From Cynocephalus volans (Eukaryota; Chordata; Mammalia; Dermoptera; Cynocephalidae), in assembly GCF_027409185.1 (NCBI RefSeq), contig NC_084461.1:142893001-142957000 (forward strand): DNA of 64,000 nt, given 5' to 3'. Below the pieces are notes generated by a model. It made no database searches. It saw only the letters and a program-made list of their open reading frames with translations, and was not told the DNA's origin. The position numbers were made by a program, and so were the translations under genes. The first letter of the stretch is position 1. Every line of letters starts with the position of its first letter. Of this stretch, positions 1-10,754 are shown piece after piece.

Positions 1-228
1 AAAGTGACATTGTCAGGGTGAATCAGGACCCTGAGGGATTTTCAGCAGTGTTCTCAAACTTTGATGGTCATGACAATACTTAGGTTGCTTATAAAAAACA
101 GAGGTCATTACGTCCACCCCAAACTTATTAAATTAGAAACTTTGGCTGTTGTCAAGAAAGTATCATTTAAATAAATTCCACCATACTAGGCTTCATGCCT
201 TGGAAAGGTATTTGGTTATTAAATTGTT

Positions 229-955
229 CATTCATTCAATAAATATTTATACCTACTGTGGTTTTTTTTTCTACATTGGGACATATCAGTGAAAAAAGCA
301 AGCAGGACCCATCCATTTAAGGAAATACATTCAAGTAGGGGTGACAGATGGCAAAAAAAAAAAAAAAAAAAAAGAACATAACAAATAAGTTGACTATATA
401 ATAGCATGGATGGAGAAAAAAGTAAAAAGTAGAGCAGGGGATGGGGTCAGGAGTACTGATGGGTGTTTAGTTGGGGTGTAGAAAGCAAGTAATAATAGTA
501 AATAAAGTGGTAAGAATAGGGCTCATTAAAAGACTTGAAGGGGGTGAGGGGATTAAGCAGATTCTGGGGAGATGGATTCAGACAGAGGGAACAGAGGGAA
601 AGCCCTGGGCAGGAGCATGCTTGGCTTATTGAGATTGAGCAGTGAGGCCCATGTGGCTGAGCAGAGCACAGAGAGTCAGGGGGAGTCACTGTCAGGCAAC
701 CGAGAGGGTAATGCTGTGTGTGGACTCAGCCCATTTTAAGGAACTTTAGTTGTCTCTTACCCTAGTGGAAATGGGGAGCCATCACAGCATTTTTGAGCAG
801 AGCAATTCTGGGATCTGACTTGTCTTTTAAAAGCATCACTCTGGCTGTTAAATTGAAAACAGTCTGCAGGGAGGCAAGAGCAGCAGCAGGAAGACCAGCT
901 AGGAGGCCGTTGGGACGATTCAGGTAGAAGACTGTGGTGACTCGGAGAAGGGTGG
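229..955 (-). mobile_element. L2 LINE 3' region, antisense, first segment
   Basis: The segment opens with the inverted L2 3' terminus (an ATTCATTCAATAAATATTTAT-like start). It continues through the antisense of well-known L2 3' blocks, such as GGGAACAGAGGGAAAGCCCT, and the blocks reading 'gggagccat', 'gatctgact' and 'atcactctggctgtt'. It is interrupted at 956 by an LTR and resumes after it. The family call rests on remembered L2 block order, not a computed alignment. Confidence 0.75.
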
Positions 956-1374
956 TGTATTAGTCCATTTTTGTTGCTTATAACAAAATACCCCAAACTG
1001 GGTGATTTATAAAGAAAACAAAATTTATTGCTTACAGTTTCTGAGGCTGGAAAGTACAAAGTCCATCTGGTGGTGGCGGCAGTGAACCAGCAGTCTCACG
1101 TTGCAAGTTGGTGGAAGCAGAGAGAGAAGAGAGAGAGCCAGAATCTCCTCTTTTAAAGTCCTCAGAACCACACTCCTGATCACCATTTTTAATCCATTCA
1201 CTACTGTATGGTCCAACAATTCAATCACCCCTTCAAGGCCCCACCTTTCAAATTACCACAGGAGGGTTTCCCACCCTCTTAACAGTCACAGTGGGGGCCA
1301 AATTTCTAATGCATAAAACTTGGGGGACACAATTCAAGCTTTGATGTTTTGTTTGGGCAATTCAATCCACTACA
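956..1374 (-). mobile_element. Solo MaLR-type LTR (MST/MLT1-like)
   Basis: On the minus strand it starts TGTAGTGGATTGAATTG and ends GGACTAATACA, the TG...CA ends and the 'ACTAATACA' terminus typical of mammalian MaLR LTRs. An AATAAA with 'TTTATAAATCACCCAGTTT' precedes the end. Flanks GGTGG (951-955) and TGTGG (1375-1379) look like a 5-bp target duplication with one mismatch. No internal retroelement genes adjoin it, so it is a solo LTR, inserted into the older L2. Confidence 0.75.
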
Positions 1375-1548
1375 TGTGGTAAAAGGAAAGGGGTAAGCTG
1401 TGGTCAGGTTCGGGATCTATTCCGAAGTGATAGACACCATGATTTTCTGAAGGATTAGATGTAAGGTGAGAGGAAAGAGAAATAAAATATGACTATAGGT
1501 TCTTGGCCAGAGTAACTGAAGCTGCCATCAATTTTGGGGAAAGATCAG
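1375..1548 (-). mobile_element. L2 LINE, antisense, continuation after LTR
   Basis: This continues the same antisense L2 copy beyond the LTR insertion, with blocks such as 'gttcttggccagagtaactg' that follow the previous L2 blocks in order. It stops where an L1 3' UTR segment begins. Confidence 0.55.
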
Positions 1549-1549
1549 T

Positions 1550-1868
1550 TTTAAATATTTTTTGTTATTTTTATTTTTAATCGACACATAATTGTACATA
1601 TTCATGGGGTACAACATGATGTTTCAATATACGTATACATTGTTTAATGATTAAATCGGGGTAAGTAGCATACCCATCACCTCAAACATTTATCATTTCT
1701 TTGTGGTGGGAACATTCAAAATCTTCTCTTCTAGCTATTTGAGGTATACAATACCTTCTTGTTGACTGTAGTCACCCTACTGTGTAATAGGACACTGGAA
1801 CCTGTTCTTCCTTTCTAATTGTACACTTGTGCCTGTTGGCCATTCTCTCCCCATTCCCTTTTGTATTT
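1550..1868 (-). mobile_element. LINE-1 3' UTR fragment, antisense
   Basis: Begins with a T-rich stretch and runs through antisense landmarks of L1M/L1P 3' UTRs: 'attgtacatattcatggggt', 'catcacctcaaacatttatc', 'tcttctctagctatttgag' and 'gtagtcaccctactgtgt'. No coding part is present, so it is a strongly 5'-truncated insertion. It sits inside the L2 copy, which resumes afterwards. Confidence 0.75.
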
Positions 1869-1874
1869 GGTCAC

Positions 1875-2045
1875 CCATTAGATATCTAAAATACAATGTC
1901 AAGGAGGTGCTTGGAGTTTAGGAGAAAAGTATGGAATGCAGATATAAATTAGAGGAGGGAGCTCTGACGTGAAGAAGTTGGGGAGCAAACAAGAAACCCG
2001 CTAAGGATTCTAAGGGCAGTTAGCGAAATAGGAGTAAACCCCAGA
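1875..2045 (-). mobile_element. L2 LINE, antisense, last segment
   Basis: 'cattagatatctaaaatacaa' followed by 'gtgcttggagtttagg' corresponds to the antisense L2 stretch that normally reads '...ttagacatccaagtggagatgtc...'. It completes the nested L2 copy begun at 229. Confidence 0.55.
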
Positions 2046-2177
2046 GAGTGCTAAGAAAGCTCGTTCCATAAGCAAAAGTGTTGACTATTAAATAGTACGT
2101 GCTGTCACATAACAGTACACTTACTCATAGTAAGGGTTATTCTTGGTTCTGCAGACCATGTGGATTTTATTATTATT

Positions 2178-2640
2178 TAACAAATAGTTACTAAGCATTC
2201 TCTATGTGCTGAATGGAATCCTGGGTGCTGGTAATAAATCATCATCCTTTGGAATCAGGAAAGCTCTCCCAGATGAGGTGATGTCTGAGATATTACCTGA
2301 AAAAGATGAATAGGAATTAATAAGGAAAGAGTCTGGGTATGAGTGAAAATGTTCCAGGAAGAAGAAACAGTAAGCGTAAAGACTTAGAGGTAAGGGAGTG
2401 AATAGCATTTCTAGGGAATGGGAAGTAATTCTGCCTGGTGGGAGCCTGGGATTCAAGGGTGGGATGGAAGAAACAGCAAGGTCTGGAAGCGAGCACCACA
2501 CAGATCACAAAACACCTTGGGTACCATGATAAATTTGGGCTTTTCCTAAAGATAAAGTAAGTAGAAACTTTGAAGGGTTTTAAGCAGGGAAGTGATATGA
2601 TTAGACCATCTTGAAGACATTACCTTGCCTGTGTGATAGG
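2178..2640 (-). mobile_element. Second antisense L2 copy
   Basis: Starts again at the L2 3' end ('actaagcattctctatgtgctg') and runs through the same block order as the 229-955 copy, including 'gaagggttttaagcaggga' and 'gtgatatgattagacc'. It is a separate insertion because the 3' terminus recurs. Confidence 0.65.
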
Positions 2641-2653
2641 GTATAGGCTGGAA

Positions 2654-3061
2654 TGATGAATAATTGTATGTGTCAGTTTGGTTGGGCCACATGCCCAGAT
2701 ATGTGTTCAAACATTATTTTGGATGTTTCTGTGAGGGTGATTTTGGATGAGGCTGACATTTAAATCGGTGGGTTTTAAGTAAAGTAGATTGCCCTCCATA
2801 ATGTGGGTGGGCCATATCCAATCAGTTGAAAGCCTGAATAAAAGACTGACTTTCCCTGAGCAAGAATGAATCCTCCCAGCAGACGGCCTTCAAGCCTTCC
2901 CTAGGTCTCCAGCCTGTTGGTCCACCCTGCAGATTTGGGACTTGCCTACCTCCATACTTCATTCACTTGATTCATGTGAGCAAATTCCTTAAAAGAAATC
3001 TCTCTGTATATGTAAATACATACTATTGGTTCGGTTTCTCTGCAGAACACTGACTAATACA
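2654..3061 (+). mobile_element. LTR-like old repeat ending in TGACTAATACA
   Basis: I recognise the order 'tgtgtcagtttggttgggcc', 'gatgaggctgacatttaaat', 'gccctccataatgtgggtgg', 'ccaatcagttgaaagcctga', 'ccttaaaagaaatctctctg', 'ggttcggtttctctgcagaa', then 'ctgactaatac' as a common eutherian interspersed repeat. The terminus and the polyadenylation-like block before it suggest an LTR. I cannot name the subfamily. Confidence 0.5.
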
Positions 3062-4704
3062 TCTGGGAAAGGGAGATTGAAAGGTGGAGGGCCCACCAAG
3101 CTCTCCACATGCTGTGTAGGTTTGGGAAACTCCCCAAGCATTTGCTTTTCCCTGCCCACTCCAAACCAGGGATCCCAGTGAGGCTGCCCTGAGTGCCCCC
3201 AGACTGCTCCTGGAACAAGAACCATAGCTGGAAGCCAGCATCTTTACTATCTGCCAAAGCTGGAATGGGAAAAGGTCACTTCAAGCTGGCAAGATGTCCC
3301 CTGTAATTTAATTTTAGATAAAGCTTCTTAAACATTTAAAAGTTTTTATTTATTAATCATTTTGTACTTTGTATGCACCAATAGTTTTATTTTATGTATA
3401 GTGAGAGATTCTCTAAGTGTTCAAATGAATTCTTCACAAGTGGAATGAGAAATTGTATGAATAAATAAAGATTTGGCAAGCCACATCTGAAAGGTTGCCA
3501 ACCTCAAATGAAGCTTTGCTCCCTCCAAGGGTGTTCTTAAGCCTGTAAAGAAACCTTTCGGTGAAGAGAGAACCTTCCATTTTTTTCAGTTAGGCTTGGT
3601 CCATTCAGAGAATGAGAAACGTGAACTCTACCCTGGGCCCCTTCTATACTTGATGTTTCCAGAACTCTGAAATTTCCCTGACACAAATATCACACAGTTT
3701 TGGGGGAGCATTTATTCGCCCCCACATTCAGATACTCACTTGATCTCTTGAAGCTTCAGTTTGTTTATGTCCAATTGATCAGATGACCAGAGAAGCACAC
3801 TTTCTTTCTGTATGGCTGTGCTATAGTGAAAGGTTCAAATTTAGTTTTGGATGTTAGATGTTAAAAAAGAAAACACCACATTGTTTTCTACATTGAGAAG
3901 TATTGCTGTTATAATTGAAATTTTTTTTACAGGAAGACAGAGAAAAGATAATCATATTTTAAGAGAGAGAAAGCAAGCAAGAAAGTAGACTTTCAAAATT
4001 TTTTAGGAGATGCATTTAAGTTACACATTTGGTTCTTTAAATAATCTTTTCCTTTCACCCAAATAAATTAAGGAAAACATCAAAATATGTAGAATTTGAC
4101 AGTTTTTAGCTTTTCAGAATAACATTTACAAATCTGAAACTGTAAACATTAACTAGAAGTTTAAGAATAAACACTTATATCTTCTTTTTCCCTTAAAGGT
4201 TGAGCCTTGTTTCTAACTTCATTCTCAAAGATGCTGTGTCTCCAAAAGTTAAACGGAAGCTGTGTAATATATTGGGTACCAGTGAGGGGGTTAAGTGCAG
4301 GAGATTTGGAATTAGCCATCTGGGGGCTGCAATACCAATTGTTACTGGCTGGTGTCCTTTGCAGCAGAGATATGGCAATAATTTATACCTCATGTTACTG
4401 TGAGAATTACATTCACCGCACGTTCTTCTGGGGGTGGGGGTGGTGTCATTGCACTGACAATGTTTCTAAATTCCTTCTTTCCCTTCTCTCTTATTTCTTC
4501 CTGCCCTCCTTCCCTTTCTTCCTCCTTCTCCCCCTGGTCTTCTCTAGGGACACCAAGGGTGGGACCAGACTCCTCAGCCCACTACTATGGACTAGCGATT
4601 TTCAAATTGTTTTCTTTACCAACTATACAAATTTATTATCGTAATTAGAACAAAATTTCTCCTTCCCATTTACAGTCTTCCCTCTCTCACTGCTGCTTCA
4701 ACTC
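3062..4704. other. Intergenic DNA with no recognised feature
   Basis: No gene, tRNA or clear transposon was recognised here. Open frames are short and lack family motifs. A C/T-rich tract lies around 4475-4545. Confidence 0.5.
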
Positions 4705-4717
4705 AGAAATTTCTGGG

Positions 4718-4845
4718 CAACAATAATCAGCCACAATGTATATCGACAAAATAAAATTAAAAATAAATAAATAAATAAATAAATAAAAATAAATAAATAA
4801 TAAATAAAAATAAATAAATTGTGTCTTGTAAAAAAAGAAAAGAAA
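4718..4845 (+). mobile_element. Short L1-mediated insertion with 13-bp target duplication
   Basis: A perfect 13-bp direct repeat, AGAAATTTCTGGG, lies at 4705-4717 and 4846-4858. Between them are about 40 bp of unique sequence ('ccacaatgtatatcgacaaa'), a long AAAT/AAATA-rich run and a terminal A-rich tail. This is the structure of a severely 5'-truncated LINE-1 copy or other L1-mobilised RNA. Its tail resembles that of the insertion at 55727-55899. Confidence 0.7.
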
Positions 4846-4858
4846 AGAAATTTCTGGG

Positions 4859-7069
4859 TAATTTTTTATTAGTTCTTCATTTCATTCACTAAACTACAAT
4901 CTACACAGGGTCATTGGGGTGCTGGAAATTTGTGAGTAGCTCCCATTGCCCACACAATGTGTGCCCCCAAGCGCCATCATCAGAGTCACTGATGTAGTGA
5001 CGACACGGCTCTTAAATGGCAGATTGTCCTCTTGAGCCCTTCAGCCCTTCTCTTCCCTTTGTCTCGCTCCGTGGCTCCCCCAACAGCCCCTTGCCCCTTT
5101 ATAGCCACTTTGCTTCTCATCAACATGCCCCGCTCAGGTGACTTTGTCTGCTATTCTCATCAAGCCCGCTTCACTGCTGGATGAGTCCAGAAAATGTTGG
5201 GAAGGGTAAAGGACTTCTGATTCAGAGAACAGAGAACAGCCCTTTAAGTGAGCCATCTACAAGTCAATCAGACTGTTGACATTGTGGAAACTTCTGCTTG
5301 CAATTTTCTGTACCTGTTGATGCTAAGAAAGTTTCTATCTTTTTCTTGTCACAAGGTGTCAGCTTCCAGGAAGAGAACAAACTGATCTTGCCACAGTTAG
5401 AATGACGCAGAAGCTTGCTCAGTCTACATACACTCTCATGGAGTTTCTAGTAAGTTCTTTCCTCAACCTCAACTTGAGGATGACAGCTATATAGAACATC
5501 AGCTTGAGCTTTTGGGCAAAGAAACATGAAGTTGTCAGTGTCTTTCTGACTATACCACACCTGTGTGGAAAGGGAAAGATTCAGTGCTTTGACGGTTTCT
5601 TCCATTCTAAGATTAATCTGGCAACACTGGGCTTGCAATTCCTCAAGGCAACAACTGGATAGGGCTCATTAGTGACTACCTTTTTAGGTACAGTGTGTCC
5701 CTGTAGCTTCCACCACTCCCTATTATATGGTGTCAGGCCTATATTACTTGTTTACAACTCCTACTAAGCCCTTTGCATGCACATGGATTTGCAAGACATA
5801 GGTTAATGGGATACATTAACTGTCTACCCAAATTTTGTATCTTGTTAGCACTCTTTCAGAACTGGAGCCAATTACCCCTACCCCTTTGGATGTCTACTTC
5901 TAGGAATAGTGTATTGCATTCCAATATCAAGTTCATCCTGTTGCTTCTCATACCACTCCCTGGAGTGAAGAGACCAAAAACCCACTGGGTCCCAGATGGA
6001 AATATAGTGATGAATCTAATTTCTTAAATGAAGTTGCATAGGAAATACTACATTTCTATTCTGTTGAAATGTTCCAGCCTGCTTGATTTTTTCATGGGGT
6101 TGCATGACTCTGCTGCTTTAGAAGCATGCCTGGGGCAGTACCCAGGGCCTGGCCTCCTGAGTGTCATAGTGCCATCTGCTCTGAGGGCTGCCATTTTCCA
6201 AGGTCACTACCACTGAATAGAATGCAAGTGTCTCCTTCCATGGAACCTGTCACCCTTCTTCCCCTTCCCCATCTCTGAGAAATTGTCTCTCCCTGTCATC
6301 CTCACAGGCTTCCATCTCTCTCAGTACTTGTGGGACGGTAAGCATCATCTCTGAGTATGCCCTCAGAGATGGTATCTTCGTCTTCTCCTTTCTTTCCAAT
6401 TAAAATCTGTGAAGTGCAAAAACAAACATATAAATAAACACCAAAGACCTAGCTAGTTATTTGAAACAGAAGAGGAGAAAAGTCCAGACATGCAGAAATC
6501 AATACATTGTTGAGAAGCTTAATTGACTCCCAAGATTGTCCCTTGGCTCCAGGGCACACGGTGGAGTGATGCTGTGGTGTGGTGGGTGGGGGAGAGCTTG
6601 CACATTTGGCTAATGCTCTGTCACAGAGATGTTAGGGGACATGAATATGTTTACATTATTTTGCTGCTGTCTACTCCAGGTAATCAAAGATTATGAACAA
6701 CTGGCTGTGCCTATTGTCATCCCTGAAAATTTTTCCCACTTAACTGGTATCGTGCTGGAGGGTGGATTTTATGGCTCAGAGAAATATTCTACATGAAAGA
6801 CACTATATAATATTTCAGAATTAGAACAAGTTTCAGAAGAGAGCAAGGATATCTAAAGGGTACACTTTAAGGAAATTGTAGTAGTTACAATATATGTAGA
6901 AGAATTTTCCCAGTATTGATTGACCAGTTCTTTTGAGGGGAAATAAGTGTGGGAGAAATATGGGAATTTTCCCTTCGAAAGGTTAAGTAGTAGGCCATAA
7001 ACCCCACTTCTGGTAGCATTTCCTATTGGCCCTCTCACCTTCCCAGCACCTACATGGGCTTGTGCACAT

Positions 7070-7070
<1 letters not shown>
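4859..7070. other. Intergenic DNA with no recognised feature
   Basis: Unique-looking AT-rich sequence. I saw no coding exon, RNA gene or confidently identifiable repeat. Confidence 0.5.

Positions 7071-7125
<55 letters not shown>
7071..7125. repeat. (CA)n microsatellite
   Basis: About 27 uninterrupted CA units, preceded by degenerate CA-rich sequence and followed by a short (CCA)n run at 7145-7158. Confidence 0.98.
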
Positions 7126-7129
<4 letters not shown>

Positions 7130-7181
7130 GTACACCCTGACACACCACCACCACCACCAGTTATGGGAGCGTGTTCACATA

Positions 7182-7263
7182 TAAGAGTACTTCAGAAAGT
7201 TCATGTAAAAATAGGGTTGAAAGATGGTATGAGTCATCCCATGAACTTTCTGAAGTACCCTCA
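7182..7263. mobile_element. 82-bp palindromic TA-flanked element (MITE), copy 1
   Basis: The termini form an inverted repeat: TAAGAGTACTTCAGAAAGTT on the left and the complement of ...CTTTCTGAAGTACCCTCA on the right. The element is flanked by TA on both sides (7180-7181, 7264-7265) as in Tc1/mariner insertions. It has the same length as the copies at 8089 and 41633. Confidence 0.8.
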
Positions 7264-8088
7264 TATTTGAGCATACATGTGTTCTACATGCTGGACAGAA
7301 AGGCTAAATGTAGCAAGAGGGATTGTCACATGCAAATGTAAGTAAGTTTTCACATTCCTAGATTTTGCAATTTACAACGTAAGAACAATGGGGTCTTACC
7401 CATCAGTAGCGTTTACTCCTTGGTGGCTATCACTTCCTTTAATCTGTGACTTTATGAGACAATTATGTCCTGACAGGTTACCTCCCTCAGGTTAACAGTC
7501 TATTGAGGTGCTGTTTGGACACTAAAGGTAAAAGACACTAGGTTTGTCACCAAGTGATTAACTGAACTCGAGAGTTCCCATGTGTCTGAGAGGTGCCATA
7601 TAATCCAAGCGGGCAGAGACCTTGTGGGTTCACCTGTTTTTCCAGAATTAGCACAAGCTTTGGCAGGTGGTGGGCTCTTAGCAAATACAGCTTAAGAAAT
7701 GACTAAATGAATGAGCAGACAAGCCTAGTTACTCACTATTAATGATGGAGTGAAAAGAACTTGCAAAGATTTGGGGGTGAGTCCAGCCTGATTAGAAATC
7801 CAGGTTTTTCTACTCTCAAGGGCAAGGTACTTATTCTTCCTGAGCTTGATTTTCTTCTGTTTTCAGGAATATGGTAAGGATTAAGTGAAGATCAAATCTG
7901 TGAAGTAATTAGCATGTATTCAGCAGACATATGTTAAAGATTAAATAAATGAATATCTAACCTTTATCATTTTCATGATTGAAACCAAGTTTGTAATTGG
8001 TTATCCTTAACATAAAATATATAAACTAAGAGAACATTTAATGATTTCTATGAAGTTTTAGATATGGTAATAGCATTTGTAAGATATA

Positions 8089-8170
8089 TGAGGGTATGTC
8101 AAAAAGTTCATGGAAATATTAGTATTATTTTTTAATTCTATTTTACCATGAACTTTTTGAAGTATCCACT
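8089..8170. mobile_element. 82-bp palindromic TA-flanked element (MITE), copy 2
   Basis: Left arm TGAGGGTATGTCAAAAAGTT, right arm the complement of AACTTTTTGAAGTATCCACT. TA flanks lie at 8087-8088 and 8171-8172. The central spacer is AT-rich. It is a few hundred bases beyond the probable GABRB2 polyadenylation site. Confidence 0.8.
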
Positions 8171-8239
8171 TATGCTGACTATTCTAGAATGATGATAATT
8201 AACAACAACAATAGTATCTACTGTTTATAGATAGATTTA

Positions 8240-8450
8240 CTACATACCTTGTACTGTCCTATGAACTTCTCATAGGTTATTTTATGTCAATTTTACAACT
8301 ACCCTGTGGGGGAGGTGATATTACATCTTTGCCTTATGGATAAGAAAACTTAGAGTCAGATGGGTTAGCCTACACAATCATGTGCTTAATAAGTGGCAAA
8401 TATGAGCTCAAATTCAAGTCTGTCTGACAGCAGGTTCCAAGTTCCCAAGC
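8240..8450 (-). mobile_element. MIR SINE, antisense
   Basis: Antisense MIR order: 'ataggttattttatgtcaat', 'accctgtgggggaggtgata', 'taagaaaacttagagtcaga', 'caaattcaagtctgtctgac'. Confidence 0.6.
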
Positions 8451-8558
8451 TTTTCATTGCTTTTCACAAAAGCCATCATTCTCCAATATAACTCATACTA
8501 ATAGTTCAAAAAATAAATATTCTGAACACAATGAAACCACACACACAACCTTTTAATT

Positions 8559-8564
8559 TTTATT
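8559..8564 (-). promoter_or_regulatory. GABRB2: Candidate distal poly(A) signal of GABRB2
   Basis: AATAAA on the minus strand, overlapped by TATAAA at 8563-8568. Cleavage would fall around 8530-8549, beside a (CA)-rich stretch that reads GT-rich on the transcript strand, as expected of a downstream element. Other AATAAA motifs exist in the UTR, so this is the distal candidate, not proven. Confidence 0.45.
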
Positions 8565-10712
8565 TATATTTCTTAGCTCAAGAATTACACACTAGCCAAC
8601 ATTATATATTTACATGCTGAAACTGGCTGCAATAAGTTTAAATTCAAGAAAATAATTCTTATGTGCTATTCCTTTATAATCCTCATTTTTTTACTATCTC
8701 ATGTATCCCAGAGATTTTAGTAGTCCTGTTTTTAGAAAGACATGAAAATAGATGCAATGATATCCACTTTGTTTTGCATTTTCTAGCCACTGGAAAATGT
8801 GCATTATGTGCATATTAAGAAAGGCTACAAGGTAATTAGTAAGGCTGATAATAACTACACTGTGAAGAAACTAGAATATCAACTTTTATAAAAGGAAAAA
8901 TCAGAACTGTGCAGGGACAATATTCACAACAAAACTACGAGTATTTAAACACCCATGCAAAGACAAATTTAAAATGTTATGGAATTTAAATTATAGTCAA
9001 CTTTGTTTGAATTAATTATGTTTTAAATGACCATAGTTGAATTCAAATTATTGAACCAAAAAGGAAACGATACAAGCTGATGAGACTGTCAACTTGCTTC
9101 AAATGGTGCAAACACACAAATGGGCATCAAATTAGAAGACATGTTACAGGGGAGTGACATTTGGTTCTGGAACTCAAAGGACATAAAGTTTTGCTTGTCA
9201 TTATTGTAGATATTTATCTTTATCACAAAAAGCACTTCTAAAAGCAAATTAAAATTCGAAGTCAGAATTTTACATATACCTACAGAAATGTTCTACTTCA
9301 ATTTCCAAAAAAAAAAAAAAGAAAGAAAAACCAAAAACCTAATAGGTATTTGAGTAGTGCTTTTTTTTTTTTTTAACATGATTTTTTTTAAGGACAGTAT
9401 CTTAATTAGCTTTCTGTTGATTCATTATTATTATTATTATTTTTTACAATGTTCTTAGTGCATTTGGAAAATGTTTCTTAAACCTTTGGTGTAAAGCAGT
9501 GTCTTTTTTTTTTTCCCATTTTCCCCCTTTTTTCTTTTTTTTCTTTCCTTTTTTTGATTTTTAATAATTCTGGAGTCTTTGGTTGAAAGGAACAATACTA
9601 CCTACGGACAAAATGCCATTATTAAAAAAAAGTCTTCTAGCATGTACTGTATGTAACAAATTTCTGGAGCTGGTATGAATAAGCATTTTTATTTTTTGTA
9701 GTGCCATCAATACAAACTTTAACTCTGTGAAAACTGAGATTTAAGTTGCGAACTTTGGTTTCTTGAATTCTGACATATCAAAAAACTCCATTAAGTTATC
9801 AATGGTCATTGATGCTTTTCCCAATTGCCATTTTTAAGGCTATTTCTTGGTTGTTACATTGACTACATGAACACCACAGCATTTCCCATAGATGGGGAGA
9901 GAGTTGGAGTGAGTGGGTAAGCAATGGATTGTGTGTGTGTGTGGGTGGGTGGATGTGTGTGTGACAGTATGTGTGTGATAGCAAATTGAAACCCTTCTGT
10001 CCGGGATTCTTAAACCATTTATGCAAAAGGGTGTTTAAATTACTCTGCTGGGGCACTGCAGCAGTTGTACTTGATAAAAAATAAATAAAAATTAAGAAAA
10101 AACCCTAAACAATTATTTGTATCTATTGACTATTCATTTACAGCATGTTTAATTATTTACATAATATTATAACACATCAACTTAAGCCATAAACAGAATT
10201 AGCACATTGCCTTACCATAAAATACAAATTAGAAGTTAAAAATATTTAAGAAATCTGTTTTAATATTTACACACGCTTGGTGAAAGTTATGGTTGCTCAC
10301 ATTACATGTACTCTGTACACTTAGCAAAATGGCATGATTGCTACAGTTGTGAGTATTTTGCCCTAACCAACATGGTGGGGTTTAGTTTCTTTTTTTTCCT
10401 TCCTCCCAGGAGGAATTTTTATCATTTCCATTTTCTTAAGACATGTTTGTTTTAAATTACCAATAGACAATGTTATTTGCTTCCTTGAGAAAGAGAGCAC
10501 TCAGACAAGTAATGTAAGGACTAGTTAACATTTGATGTTCTGAGGTACAGTACTATTATAATGTCCAACTGTGCAGTGGTTCATAAGAACTCTAGGCATT
10601 GATTTGCTGATAGAGAAATGTTCAGTACCCTGTAATTCTTATTTCAATATGTTGACTGTTGGTTGCCAAATTAAAAATACTCATACACTGGTTTAATAAA
10701 GGAAAAAAAAAG

Positions 10713-10754
10713 TATTAGCTTATTCCTTTTGTTTTCCAACATATGAATGCATAT
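10713..10754 (-). repeat. 42-bp 3' UTR motif, copy A
   Basis: Matches 12566-12607 at 37 of 42 positions without gaps; both share TATTAGCTTATTC and CCAACATATGAATGCATAT (plus-strand letters). Both copies are inside the probable GABRB2 3' UTR. Origin unknown. Confidence 0.75.

Noticed and set aside
6853-7143. Open frame with long Cys-Val repeats
   Set aside because: It is the translation of the (CA)n microsatellite.
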